This document shows, in pieces, positions 35,687 through 44,134 of a stretch of 64,000 nt of DNA. The stretch lies in assembly GCA_035606665.1 (NCBI GenBank), contig DATNEY010000026.1, positions 62,001 through 126,000 of the forward strand. Direction: 5' to 3'. The notes under the pieces are model-generated. The model did no database searches and had not been told where the DNA came from. It worked only from the letters and a program-made list of their open reading frames with translations. Source of the DNA: DASUGC01 sp035606665 (lineage in GTDB: Bacteria; Acidobacteriota; Vicinamibacteria; Vicinamibacterales; SCN-69-37). Every line of letters starts with the position of its first letter. Within the stretch, counting starts at the first letter, position 1. The position numbers and the translations under genes are program-made.

Positions 35687-36001
35687 CTAGACGTTGATCT
35701 TCGAGACGCGCACGCGCGTCTCCATCGTGCGGTGGCCCTGGGTCCGCTTGTACCCTTTACGGCGCTTCATCTTGAACACGACGATCTTCTTGGCCTTGCC
35801 CTGCGATTCGATGACGCCCGTTACCGACGCGCCCGCCACATATGGCTTGCCGGCCGTGAACGATCCGTCGGCGTTTTCGACGAGCAGGACCTTATCGAAC
35901 GTGTATTCGGCGCCCGGCTCGGCGTCGACCCGATCGACCACAACAACTACGCCCGGCTGGACTTTCTCTTGCCGGCCGCCGGCTTCAACAATGGCGAACA
36001 T
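35687..36001 (-). CDS. rplU: 50S ribosomal protein L21
   Basis: 104 residues. ATG 36001 gives the family start MFAIVEAGGRQEKVQPG; an upstream in-frame ATG would add an unlikely 22 residues. The C-terminal KMKRRKGYKRTQGHRT binds rRNA. It is first gene of the rplU-rpmA-obgE-nadD-rsfS set. Confidence 0.96.
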   Translation of the reverse strand: MFAIVEAGGRQEKVQPGVVVVVDRVDAEPGAEYTFDKVLLVENADGSFTAGKPYVAGASVTGVIESQGKAKKIVVFKMKRRKGYKRTQGHRTMETRVRVSKINV

Positions 36002-36033
36002 CTCGAGGGACTCCCAGAAATAGCGGCTCCGTG

Positions 36034-36054
36034 CCCCACGGTCAGCCCGTGGGG
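36034..36054 (-). promoter_or_regulatory. leader hairpin upstream of rplU
   Basis: CCCCACGG and CCGTGGGG pair with a five-base loop about 33 nt before the L21 start. Ribosomal protein operons are often autoregulated through leader structures, so this is a candidate. No match to a known L21 leader class is claimed. Confidence 0.35.
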
Positions 36055-36086
36055 AGGGCCAGAACACATAAGGCTAGCACAGGTGG

Positions 36087-36848
36087 CTACTTGATGAGGA
36101 TCCTCGTGCCCTTGATCTTCTGGGTCGAGAGCGTATTCAGGAACCCCGGCAGCAGCTTGTCCATCAGCTCAAAATACGCCGAAAGGGCCGGAGTATTGAG
36201 GTTCTCGTTGTAGAGCGCCTCTTCGTGGAACGACTCAGAGTGGAGCACGACGCCGGTCCGGCCGTCGATGAAGACGAACTTCGGGGTCAGCGAGTAGCCC
36301 TTCTGATTGGCGAACTCCCGGCTTTCCTCCACCTGCACGCGGCCCATCTGGTCGGTGTACTGCTTGGGCTTGGAAATCACGCCGCTTCGCGCGATGTCCG
36401 TGAAGAGCACCGATCCGGTCACGATGAGCGGCCCCTGGTATTCCTGGCCGATCTTCTTCCAGTACTCCACGTCCGAGAGAATCGGCTCGTACTCCAGGAG
36501 ATCCTTTTCGGTCTTGATTCTCGGTTCGTCCTGCGCGGTGTCGCCTGCCACCGGACTCGTGCGTCGCTTGTCGACTTCCTGCACGAGTTGGAGTGCATCC
36601 GCATCGATGACCCGCATTCCAGACTTGGTTCGGAGCTGGCTGCGCAGGAGGCGCGATGTCTCGGAAGCGGCGTCGAGGTTCTTCGTGCCGCCGCCGAGGA
36701 ATCCGGCCACAAGCACGCGCTGAAATGGGCTCACATCGAGCTTCGCCTGAATCGGCGTCTCGACGGCGACTTCGGTGAAGCTGACGCAGCCGGCCGTAGC
36801 CAGTCCGATGACCAGGCTACTTGCCGCGACGACGGTTTTGGCGGTCAT
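36087..36848 (-). CDS. hypothetical lipoprotein
   Basis: 253 residues. ATG 36848 has AGGGA upstream; a signal peptide with lipobox TAGC ends near residue 20. The mature part has RVLVAGFLGGGTKNLDAASE and ESFHEEALYNENLNTPALSA, alternating strands and helices as in CsgG/LpoB-like periplasmic proteins. That kinship is only a visual impression. Its start lies 32 bp inside the preceding TPR gene, so the pair is likely co-translated. Confidence 0.68.
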   Translation of the reverse strand: MTAKTVVAASSLVIGLATAGCVSFTEVAVETPIQAKLDVSPFQRVLVAGFLGGGTKNLDAASETSRLLRSQLRTKSGMRVIDADALQLVQEVDKRRTSPVAGDTAQDEPRIKTEKDLLEYEPILSDVEYWKKIGQEYQGPLIVTGSVLFTDIARSGVISKPKQYTDQMGRVQVEESREFANQKGYSLTPKFVFIDGRTGVVLHSESFHEEALYNENLNTPALSAYFELMDKLLPGFLNTLSTQKIKGTRILIK

Positions 36849-37173
36849 AGATTTCCCTGAACAGATCGTAGTTGGTCTTGAAGAACGTGTTGCCTGGATC
36901 GAGCTCGAGGGCTTTTTCGTACGCCTTGCGCGCGTCATCGAACCGGCCAAGCTGTTCGTACCCAATCCCCAGGTTGTTCCAGGCGGCCGCGTAGGAGGGA
37001 TCGGTCTTGGTGGCGCGTTCCCACCGATCGGTGGCTTCCTTCCAGAGACCCTTCTTCGCGACGGAAATGCCGAACTCCACCTGGGCCTTGGCGTCGGAGC
37101 GCTGATCGGCCAGAACCGGCACCGCGAATGCGGCGACAAGTGCCGCCGCCAGCCAGAATCTGGTGCTTCTCAT
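36817..37173 (-). CDS. exported TPR protein
   Basis: 118 residues. A signal peptide (MRSTRFWLAAALVAAFAVP then VLADQ) supports ATG 37173. Two or three TPR units follow (YAAAWNNLGIGYEQLGRFDD, ARKAYEKALELDPGN). It is probably a periplasmic scaffold working with the downstream lipoprotein. Confidence 0.8.
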   Translation of the reverse strand: MRSTRFWLAAALVAAFAVPVLADQRSDAKAQVEFGISVAKKGLWKEATDRWERATKTDPSYAAAWNNLGIGYEQLGRFDDARKAYEKALELDPGNTFFKTNYDLFREIYDRQNRRRGK

Positions 37174-37212
37174 AAAGGTGTACCTGACGACCCAACTATA
37201 CTGCCGATCCCC

Positions 37213-37230
37213 GCCGGGGGTACCCCCGGC
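37213..37230. repeat. perfect 18-bp palindrome in the divergent TPR/dprA region
   Basis: GCCGGGGGTACCCCCGGC is its own reverse complement. It lies 40 bp upstream of the TPR gene start. A second small hairpin (ATTGGA/TCCAAT, 37268-37284) follows. Either could be an operator. No coding sequence is convincing between 37174 and 37354. Confidence 0.4.
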
Positions 37231-37323
37231 CCAGATTGGAGGAACTGCAATTCGGCTGCCGCCGAGCATTGGAGTTTTTCCAATCTCTCTCGCGAATCCT
37301 GGCAAATTCATGGCCTTTCCAGG

Positions 37324-37339
37324 TGGCACATCGGGTGCA
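37324..37339 (+). promoter_or_regulatory. candidate sigma-54 promoter for dprA
   Basis: TGGCACATCGGGTGCA keeps TGGCAC and GCA with exact GG-N10-GC spacing; the TT of the -12 block is GT. Transcription would start around 37351, only ~13 nt before the chosen ATG, leaving a very short leader. Chance occurrence in G+C-rich DNA cannot be excluded. Confidence 0.35.
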
Positions 37340-37363
37340 ACGTGTCACCGCTCTGTGACGACG

Positions 37364-38500
37364 ATGGCCGACGGCGAAATTGTCAGAGAGTGGATTGCGC
37401 TCTCGCTGTTCGGCGCGGGCTTCCGCACCGACGCGGCGCGTCTCGTCAGGGAACTCGGCACAGATGGCACTCGACCGCCGCTGCACGACGTCGCGTCGCG
37501 TCTCTATCCGGATCCAGGGGAGCGCCGCCGTGAGGTCGATCGCGCCCACGAGGCGGCGGAGCGCGCTCTCCGGGAATCGCGCGTGCGCGGCGATCGTGCG
37601 CTCACCCTGGCCGATCCTGACTACCCGCCGCAACTCAGGGAAATCGTGGATCCTCCGCCCGTGCTGTGGGTGAGCGGGGATGCCGCGATCTTGTCGAAAC
37701 CCGCGATCGGCGTCGTGGGATCCAGAGACGCTGTCCCCGCCTCGCTTGCCGTGGCGCGTAGACTGGGATGTGAGTTGAGCGAGGCCGGACTCGTCGTGGT
37801 CAGCGGCCTCGCCCGCGGTGTCGATGGCGCAGCGCACGCAGGCGCGCTGGCTGGCACCGGAAAGACCGTCGCGGTAATGGGGTCCGGGCTCGACGTGGTG
37901 TACCCTGCGCAGCACAAGCACTTGGCTGCGCAGGTGAGCCAGACAGGCGCCGTTGTCAGTGAGCTTCCTCCGTGGGTCAAACCAGTGGGGAGGCACTTTC
38001 CGCTGAGGAACAGGATCATCAGCGGACTCTCGCGAGCCATCCTCGTCGTCGAAGCTTCAGAGCACAGCGGTTCGCTGATCACCGCGAGACTGGCATCGGA
38101 GCAGGGCCGTGACGTTCTGGCGGTACCGGGCGGTGTGCTTTCCGGGCGTCACCGCGGATCCAATGCACTCATAAAGGATGGCGCTCGACTGGTCGAGACT
38201 GTGAACGACGTACTCGCGGAGATCGGCTGGACGCAGGTGGCTACGGCGAACGGAGCCTCTAACCTCTTGCCAATCAACATCCTGGAGTCCAGGATGGCGG
38301 CGGGGGAGCACTACACCGTCGAGCAGCTGGCGGATCGAATCGGCCGGTCCGCGGCCGAGACGATGGTGGAGCTTAGTCACCTCGAGTTGGCCGGCCGTGT
38401 GGTACGAATGACGGGCGGACAGTTCGTCTTGATCGCATCCGACGCGCGGCGCCAGCGAACGAGCCGCGCGAGTGAGCCGCCGGAGCGGAGTGGGGCGTAG
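37364..38500 (+). CDS. dprA: DNA-processing protein DprA
   Basis: 378 residues; it loads RecA on incoming single-stranded DNA during natural transformation. The Rossmann-like core shows VGSRDAVPASLAVARRLG, VSGLARGVDGAAHAGAL, the MGSGLDVVYPAQH loop and FPLRNRIISGLSRAILVVEA. An N-terminal helical region and a C-terminal winged helix flank it. ATG 37364 is chosen; GTG 37355 is possible. The last ~20 residues, rich in Arg/Ser/Pro, are coded by the beginning of a dispersed repeat and are not family sequence. Confidence 0.94.
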   Translation: MADGEIVREWIALSLFGAGFRTDAARLVRELGTDGTRPPLHDVASRLYPDPGERRREVDRAHEAAERALRESRVRGDRALTLADPDYPPQLREIVDPPPVLWVSGDAAILSKPAIGVVGSRDAVPASLAVARRLGCELSEAGLVVVSGLARGVDGAAHAGALAGTGKTVAVMGSGLDVVYPAQHKHLAAQVSQTGAVVSELPPWVKPVGRHFPLRNRIISGLSRAILVVEASEHSGSLITARLASEQGRDVLAVPGGVLSGRHRGSNALIKDGARLVETVNDVLAEIGWTQVATANGASNLLPINILESRMAAGEHYTVEQLADRIGRSAAETMVELSHLELAGRVVRMTGGQFVLIASDARRQRTSRASEPPERSGA

Positions 38501-38552
38501 GGGCCCCACGAGCGAACGGCGATAGGGGGTCCGGCGGGACGAAGTCCCCCGG
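38455..38552 (+). repeat. dispersed ~100-bp GC-rich repeat, copy B
   Basis: It overlaps the 3' end of dprA and ends 14 bp before topA. Blocks are GCGAGTGAGC, GGAGCGGAGTGGGG, GGGGCCCCACGAGCGAACGG, AGGGGGTCC and GGGACGAAGTCCCCCGG. It has the same order and spacing as copies at 20595, 44641 and 62445. Confidence 0.75.
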
Positions 38553-38566
38553 ACTGAAAGAGAGTA

Positions 38567-41029
38567 ATGGCGAAGGCACTGGTGATCGTCGAGTCGCCGG
38601 CGAAGGCGAAGACGATTAACAAATATCTGGGACGCGACTACAAGGTCATCGCATCGATGGGCCACGTCCGCGACCTGCCGAAGAGCAAGCTGGGCGTCGA
38701 TGTGGACAACGGATTCGAGCCGGTCTACGAGGTGCTCGCAACCCGCGTCAAGGTCATCAAGGAGCTGAAGGAAGCGGCCAAGATCGCTGAGATCATCTAC
38801 GTCGCGACCGACCCCGATCGCGAGGGCGAGGCGATCGGCTGGCATCTGGCCGAGGAACTGGCCGGCAAGGCGCGGAAGAAAGTAAAGCGCCTGATGTTTA
38901 ACGAGATCACGAAGTCGGCGATCAAAGAAGCGATCCTGCACCCGGGCGAGATCGACATGAAGATGGTCGATGCGCAGCAGGCGCGGCGCGTGCTGGATCG
39001 GCTCGTCGGCTACAAGATCAGCCCGATTCTCTGGGACAAGGTTCGCCGCGGATTGAGCGCCGGCCGCGTGCAGTCGGTCGCGTTGAAGCTCATCTGCGAT
39101 CGCGAGCGCGAGATCGAAGCGTTCATCCCTGAGGAGTACTGGCACATCACGGCGCGTCTAGCGGCGGCGCTGCCGCCGGAGTTCGACGCCCGCCTGGTCA
39201 GGCACGGCGACGCGGCCGCCAAGGTCCGGAACGAAGACGAAGCGAAGAAAGTCCTTTCCGACCTCGAGCGCGCGACGTGGACGGTCTCGTCCGTCACGAC
39301 CAAGGAACGGAAGAAGAACCCGCTACCTCCGTTCATCACGAGCAAGTTGCAGCAGGCCTCCCGCTTCCCCGTCAAGAAGACGATGATGGTGGCGCAACAG
39401 TTGTATGAAGGCATCGAGCTGCCTGGCGAGGACGCGCCGGTCGGCCTCATTACCTACATGCGAACCGACTCCGTACGAGTCGCCGACCAAGCCCTCGAGG
39501 AAGTGCGCACGCACATCGGCGAACAGTACGGCGCGACCTACGTGCCCGAGCACGCGAATCGATACAAGCTGAAGGCGTCGGCGCAGGACGCGCACGAAGC
39601 GATTCGCCCGACGTCGATGAAGTACGACCCGGAGTCCGTGCGCGCGTTCCTGACGCAGGATCAGTACTACCTGTATCGCCTCATCTGGAATCGTTTTCTC
39701 GCGTCGCAGATGATGCCGGCGTTGTTCGACGACACGACCGTCGATGTGACCGCCGCGGACTACCTGTTCCGCGCCAAGGGCTCGGTGCCGAAGTTCGCGG
39801 GCTGGCTGGCCGCGTACGGCCAGGGCGGAAACGCCGAGGCCGAGGAAAACGAGCGGACGGAGCAGTCCGCGAAGAAAACACCCGAGCAGACGGCTGCCGA
39901 AGCAGAAGAGGGCGCGCAGGACGATGTGCTTCCGGTGCTGAAGGAAGGCGAGACGCTGACCTTGAGCGAGCTCAAGCCGGAGCAGAAGTTCACGCAGCCG
40001 CCCGCCCGCTTCAACGAGGGTTCGCTCGTGAAGGCGCTCGAAGAGAACGGCATCGGTCGTCCGAGCACCTATGCCTCGATCATCTCGGTGCTCCAGGCGC
40101 GTGACTACGTCGTCAAGAGCGACGGGAAATTCCGGCCGACGATTCTGGGACGACGCCTGGTCGACAAGCTGCTGCATCCGGTCTTCGACGACATCCTCGA
40201 CGTGGAATACACGGCGCGGATGGAGGACCAGCTCGACGAGATCGAGAAGGGCAAGGCCGACTACAAGGAAACGCTCGAGGCCTTCTACAAGACCTTCAAG
40301 AAGGATCTGAAGCGCGCGGCGAAGGAGATGCCCAACTTCAAGGAAGGGCAGCCGACAGGACAGACGTGCGACAAGTGCGGCCAGGGCGAGATGGTCGAGA
40401 AGGCCGGCAAGTTCGGCATCTTCCTCGCGTGCAACCGCTACCCGGACTGCGACAACACGAAGGAACTCGAGCCGCAGGAAGCTGCGACGGACGAGCTCGA
40501 CGAGACGTGCGAGAACTGCGGCAAGCCGATGGTGGTCAAACGCGGCCGCTTCGGGATGTTCCTGGCCTGCACCGGATACCCGGAGTGCAAGACGACCCGG
40601 AAAATCATCTCGACCAAGCAGGGCGTCAGCGCCGCGAAGCCGGATCAGATTCTCGAGGAGAAGTGCCCGAACTGCGGAAAGAACCTGGTCATCAAGCAAG
40701 GCCGGTTCGGCGAGTTCACCGCCTGCACCGGATATCCCGAATGCCGCTACGTGAAGCTCGAGTCCACGGGAGTGGTCTGCCCGAAGGACGGTGGCGACGT
40801 CGTGGTGCGCAAGTCACGACGCGGCAAGGTGTTCTACGGCTGCGCGAACTATCCGAAGTGCGACTTCACGCTCTGGAACAAGCCCATCCTCGAGCCGTGT
40901 CCCAAGTGCAAGCGGCCGTTCCTCACCGAGAAGATCACCAAGCGCCGCGGCCGCGAACTCATCTGCAGCAACGAGGAGTGCGGCTTCTCGATGCAGACGG
41001 AGATGCCGGAGGCTGTCGCAACGACCTAG
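38567..41029 (+). CDS. topA: DNA topoisomerase I (type IA)
   Basis: 820 residues; it relaxes negative supercoils. The TOPRIM opening LVIVESPAKAKTINKYLG, DPDREGEAIGWH and catalytic Tyr297 in GLITYMRTDSVR are present. Five C-terminal zinc-ribbon repeats follow, recognised by pairs such as CDKCGQG/CNRYPDC, CENCGKP/CTGYPEC and CPNCGKN/CTGYPEC. An acidic Glu-rich linker at ~425-450 is an add-on. It is full length. Confidence 0.97.
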   Translation: MAKALVIVESPAKAKTINKYLGRDYKVIASMGHVRDLPKSKLGVDVDNGFEPVYEVLATRVKVIKELKEAAKIAEIIYVATDPDREGEAIGWHLAEELAGKARKKVKRLMFNEITKSAIKEAILHPGEIDMKMVDAQQARRVLDRLVGYKISPILWDKVRRGLSAGRVQSVALKLICDREREIEAFIPEEYWHITARLAAALPPEFDARLVRHGDAAAKVRNEDEAKKVLSDLERATWTVSSVTTKERKKNPLPPFITSKLQQASRFPVKKTMMVAQQLYEGIELPGEDAPVGLITYMRTDSVRVADQALEEVRTHIGEQYGATYVPEHANRYKLKASAQDAHEAIRPTSMKYDPESVRAFLTQDQYYLYRLIWNRFLASQMMPALFDDTTVDVTAADYLFRAKGSVPKFAGWLAAYGQGGNAEAEENERTEQSAKKTPEQTAAEAEEGAQDDVLPVLKEGETLTLSELKPEQKFTQPPARFNEGSLVKALEENGIGRPSTYASIISVLQARDYVVKSDGKFRPTILGRRLVDKLLHPVFDDILDVEYTARMEDQLDEIEKGKADYKETLEAFYKTFKKDLKRAAKEMPNFKEGQPTGQTCDKCGQGEMVEKAGKFGIFLACNRYPDCDNTKELEPQEAATDELDETCENCGKPMVVKRGRFGMFLACTGYPECKTTRKIISTKQGVSAAKPDQILEEKCPNCGKNLVIKQGRFGEFTACTGYPECRYVKLESTGVVCPKDGGDVVVRKSRRGKVFYGCANYPKCDFTLWNKPILEPCPKCKRPFLTEKITKRRGRELICSNEECGFSMQTEMPEAVATT

Positions 41030-41032
41030 GAG

Positions 41033-41052
41033 GCCGGGGCGTCAGACCCGGC
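41033..41052. repeat. GC-rich hairpin after stop codons (copy 3)
   Basis: GCCGGGGCGTCAGACCCGGC starts three bases after the topA stop and ends just before the stop of the convergent methyltransferase. It is of the same class as copies at 475, 26867, 59363 and 60168. Confidence 0.6.
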
Positions 41053-41055
41053 GCT

Positions 41056-41697
41056 TTACCTTCGCTTCTCCGCCACGACGAGGAATCCCCGTGGCCTGGC
41101 CCAGGTCTCTTCGTGCGGGTTGTCGAAGCCGGCGGCCTTGAGCTCCTGGATCACGGTTTCCGGCATGATGCCGTGGTCGTCGCCGTTTCCGCGTTGACCG
41201 GGCGGCGCGGACTTCTTCGACGTCGGCAGGAAGTCGGCGACCGCGATGCGCCCGCCAGGTTTCAGTCCATCCAACAGACTTTGGTTCATCCGCGGCGGGT
41301 CACCGAAGTGGTGGTAAACGTGCCGCATGAAGATGGCGTCGCAGCAGCCATCGGGCAGGTTGGTCCGGTTGGCGTCTCCAAGGACGACGGTGATGTTCCT
41401 GGCGTCCGCCTTGCCGACTGCCGCGTTGATTTCCGTGATGCGGTCCTTGTTGATGTCGGTCGCGAAGACGCGACCGGTAGGCCCCACGATCGGCGACAGG
41501 AGCAGGCTGAGCGCTCCGCCGGCGGTGCCGACGTCCGCGACGACCGAGCCGGAACGGATCTCCAGCAGTTCAACCAGGCGGGCGATGTCCGCGGCGTCCT
41601 GTTTGGCCTCGGCCTCTGCGCTCTGAGCCAGCGGGCCACTGGACCAACCGATGGTGAGACAGGCGATGACGAAGGCAAGGGCGTGCAATCTCTTCAT
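41056..41697 (-). CDS. exported class I SAM-dependent methyltransferase-like protein
   Basis: 213 residues. Motif I is VVADVGTAGGALSLLLSP, followed by an acidic residue in FATDINKDR and LKPGGRIAVADF in the C-terminal half. The first ~25 residues form a clear signal peptide (KRLHALAFVIACLTIGWSS, then GPLAQS), so the enzyme appears to be sent to the periplasm, where S-adenosylmethionine is not known to be supplied. Motif I is VGTAGG rather than DxGxGxG. Target unknown. Confidence 0.82.
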   Translation of the reverse strand: MKRLHALAFVIACLTIGWSSGPLAQSAEAEAKQDAADIARLVELLEIRSGSVVADVGTAGGALSLLLSPIVGPTGRVFATDINKDRITEINAAVGKADARNITVVLGDANRTNLPDGCCDAIFMRHVYHHFGDPPRMNQSLLDGLKPGGRIAVADFLPTSKKSAPPGQRGNGDDHGIMPETVIQELKAAGFDNPHEETWARPRGFLVVAEKRR

Positions 41698-41755
41698 AGA
41701 GTCTCCGGAGACAAGACGCCGCCGAGTCGTGGCCGGTTAGCAGTCGAGCGTTAAG

Positions 41756-43150
41756 ATGAGCGCACTGGCAATGGGCACGGTCCACATTATCGGTGGCGGT
41801 CTGGCGGGTAGTGAGGCTGCCTGGCAGGCCGCGTCCATGGGAGTCCGCGTCGTGCTGCACGAGATGCGGCCAGTGACCCCCACTGCGGTGCACAAGACCG
41901 ATCGCCTCGCCGAGCTGGTCTGCAGCAATTCGTTCCGTGGCGACAAACTGGATAACGCGGTCGGTCTCCTGAAAGAAGAAATGCGCCGGCTCGGTTCGCT
42001 CGTCATGCGCGAGGCGGATCGGGCGCGCGTGCCCGCCGGGGCCGCGCTCGCTGTCGATCGCCATGCGTTTGCCGACGGCGTCACGGCCGCCATCACGTCA
42101 CATCCGCTCATCACTCTCGACCGCGGCGAACTGACGTCGATTCCCGCGGCCGTGGCCGGTGACGTGTGGATCATTGCGACGGGACCGTTGACGTCGGCAC
42201 CGCTCTCCGCGGACATCGCGCGCTTCGTGGGGCGCGAGCACCTCGCCTTCTTCGACGCTATCAGCCCCATCGTCCTGGCCGAGACGATCGACATGAGCAA
42301 GGTATTCCGCCAGTCACGGTGGGACCGGAGCTTCAGAGCCCGGGCGTCGTTTCCACCCGATCCACCGGAAACGACGCCCGGGCTCATGTCAGGCGACTAC
42401 CTCAACTGTCCTTTCACGAAGGACGAGTACGAGGCCTTCCACGCCGCCATCGTCGCCGCCGAGAAGGCCGAGGCGCACGACTTCGACAACACGAACTTCT
42501 TCGAAGGATGTCTGCCGATCGAGGTCATGGCGCATCGCGGCGTGAACACGCTGCGGTTCGGTCCGATGAAGGGCTCAGGCCTCACCGATCCCCGAACCGG
42601 ACGATGGCCGTACGCGGTGGTGCAGCTGAGACAGGACACACTGGCGGGCGATCACTGGAGTCTCGTCGGGTTCCAGACGCAGATGAAGTGGGGCGAGCAG
42701 GCACGTGTCCTGCGCACGATCCCGGGCCTGGAGCATGCCGAGTTCGTGCGGTTCGGCATGATTCACCGCAACACGTACATCAACGGTCCGACGGTTCTCA
42801 GGGATACCTGGCAGACCCGCACACGCAACGATCTGTTTTTTGCCGGGCAGGTGTCCGGTGTCGAGGGATACGTGGAGTCCGCCGCTTCCGGCCTGATCGC
42901 GGGCCGTAATGCGGCACGGCTTGCGGTGGGACTCGAGCCGGTAGCGCCGCCGCGAACAACGGCCATTGGCGCCCTTGCGCACTACGTCTCCCATGCTGAT
43001 CCCTCGCACTACCAGCCGACGAACATCACGTTCGGGATCATTCCGCCGCTCGAGGCGCCGCCAAAGAGCCGCGCCGTGCGCGCCGAGGCCACGAGTGCCC
43101 GGGCGCTCGCGGATCTGGCGGCGTGGGACGGCGACGCGGTCCCCGCATGA
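41756..43150 (+). CDS. trmFO: methylenetetrahydrofolate-tRNA-(uracil-5-)-methyltransferase TrmFO with a coded palindromic insert
   Basis: 464 residues; it makes m5U54 in tRNA using FAD and methylenetetrahydrofolate. FAD site: VHIIGGGLAGSEAAWQAA. Family blocks LAELVCSNSFRGD, YLNCPFTKDEYEAF and GQVSGVEGYVESAASG are intact. ATG 41756 is used; ATG 41771 is an alternative. Residues 194-210 (RARASFPPDPPETTPGL) stand where relatives have a short link before YLNCP and are coded by a perfect 50-bp inverted repeat (42336-42385). xerC/D follows with ATGA overlap. Confidence 0.95.
   Translation: MSALAMGTVHIIGGGLAGSEAAWQAASMGVRVVLHEMRPVTPTAVHKTDRLAELVCSNSFRGDKLDNAVGLLKEEMRRLGSLVMREADRARVPAGAALAVDRHAFADGVTAAITSHPLITLDRGELTSIPAAVAGDVWIIATGPLTSAPLSADIARFVGREHLAFFDAISPIVLAETIDMSKVFRQSRWDRSFRARASFPPDPPETTPGLMSGDYLNCPFTKDEYEAFHAAIVAAEKAEAHDFDNTNFFEGCLPIEVMAHRGVNTLRFGPMKGSGLTDPRTGRWPYAVVQLRQDTLAGDHWSLVGFQTQMKWGEQARVLRTIPGLEHAEFVRFGMIHRNTYINGPTVLRDTWQTRTRNDLFFAGQVSGVEGYVESAASGLIAGRNAARLAVGLEPVAPPRTTAIGALAHYVSHADPSHYQPTNITFGIIPPLEAPPKSRAVRAEATSARALADLAAWDGDAVPA
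42335..42385 (+). repeat. protein-coding 50-bp palindromic element, copy in trmFO
   Basis: Arms 42336-42354 and 42367-42385 pair at all 19 positions around a 12-bp loop. The left arm is GAGCCCGGGCGTCGTTTCC. Arm length, loop length and reading frame equal those of the copy in lysA (31478-31528). Loops and some third positions differ, so the copies are not a recent assembly duplicate. Confidence 0.85.
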
Positions 43151-44106
43151 GCCGGACGTCCGCACCCGGTCTGAAGGATCTCTCACGCCAGTTCCTGGCA
43201 TTCCTCAAGTTCAACCGCAACGTGTCGCCGCACACGCTTCGCGCGTACGAGACGGACGTGACGCAGTTTCTCGCGCATCTCTCCGGCCGGCACGAGCGTC
43301 CCGGCAGCGCGCTGGCTCTCTCGCACTTCGACACGGACGGCGTTCGAGGCTATCTCGGCGAGCTGCACGATCGCGGTAACAGCCGGGCATCCAGCGCCCG
43401 GCGGCTGGCCGCGGTGCGGGCATTCGCCAAGTACCTCGTGCGAGAGGAGTTGTTGCCCGACGATCCGACAGGGCTCGTCGGCGCGCCGCGCAAAGAGCGC
43501 ACGCTGCCCAACCACCTCGGCAGGGCGGATGTGGAGCGGCTGCTCGAGGCGCCGGCCGCGGACACGATTGCCGGCCGCCGGGACCTGGCGATTCTCGAAC
43601 TCTTCTATGCTTCGGGCCTGCGACTGAGCGAGCTCGTCGGCATGGATCTGGAGGATCTCAACCTGAGCGGCCGTGTCGTCCGTGTGCGCGGCAAGGGCGG
43701 AAAGGAGCGGCTGGTGCCGTTCAATTCGAAGGCCGCCGAGGCCATGAAGCGAATGCTCTCGGATCGATCAAGCTCAAAGTTCGAAGGTCGAAGTTCGAAA
43801 TCGGGCCGGTCGAATCGCACGCCGCTCTTCCTGAATCTCCGCGGCGCCCGGCTCACCACGCGCAGCGTGGATCGGATCGTGCGGCGATACGTTCGGGAGG
43901 CGGCGATTACCACCGGCATCAGTCCCCACGCGCTTCGGCATACGTTTGCGACGCACTTGTTGCAGAACGGCGCCGACCTTCGAGCGATTCAAGAGCTCCT
44001 CGGACATGCACGCCTGAGCACGACCCAGCGCTACACGCATCTGGATGTCGGCCGACTGCAGGAGGTCTACAAACAGGCGCACCCGCGAGCGAAGCGCCAG
44101 GGCTAG
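43147..44106 (+). CDS. XerC/XerD-type tyrosine recombinase
   Basis: 319 residues; it resolves chromosome dimers at dif or acts as an integrase. SAM-like N-domain: FLKFNRNVSPHTLRAYETDV. Catalytic residues: Arg159 (SGLRLSEL), Lys in GKGGKERLVP, His261/Arg264 (HALRHTFATH), His287 (GHARLSTTQ), Tyr296 (QRYTH). A Ser/Arg/Lys-rich insertion at ~207-222 lies between the beta-hairpin and the second catalytic block. It is coded by TTCGAA-containing repeats. Its place after trmFO suggests the housekeeping XerC/D; which one cannot be told. Confidence 0.9.
   Translation: MSRTSAPGLKDLSRQFLAFLKFNRNVSPHTLRAYETDVTQFLAHLSGRHERPGSALALSHFDTDGVRGYLGELHDRGNSRASSARRLAAVRAFAKYLVREELLPDDPTGLVGAPRKERTLPNHLGRADVERLLEAPAADTIAGRRDLAILELFYASGLRLSELVGMDLEDLNLSGRVVRVRGKGGKERLVPFNSKAAEAMKRMLSDRSSSKFEGRSSKSGRSNRTPLFLNLRGARLTTRSVDRIVRRYVREAAITTGISPHALRHTFATHLLQNGADLRAIQELLGHARLSTTQRYTHLDVGRLQEVYKQAHPRAKRQG
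43776..43800 (+). repeat. AAGTTCGAA direct repeat inside the recombinase gene
   Basis: AAAGTTCGAAGG and TCGAAGTTCGAAA form two overlapping TTCGAA palindrome copies within 25 bp. They code the extra KFEGRSSK segment. The rest of the gene shows no such repetition. Confidence 0.55.
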
Positions 44107-44134
44107 CCGGTTCGGATTCGGCTACCATCGCGTG

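Noticed and set aside
39323..40699. Long minus-strand frame opposite topA
   Set aside because: Antisense shadow; topA has its catalytic and zinc-ribbon motifs.
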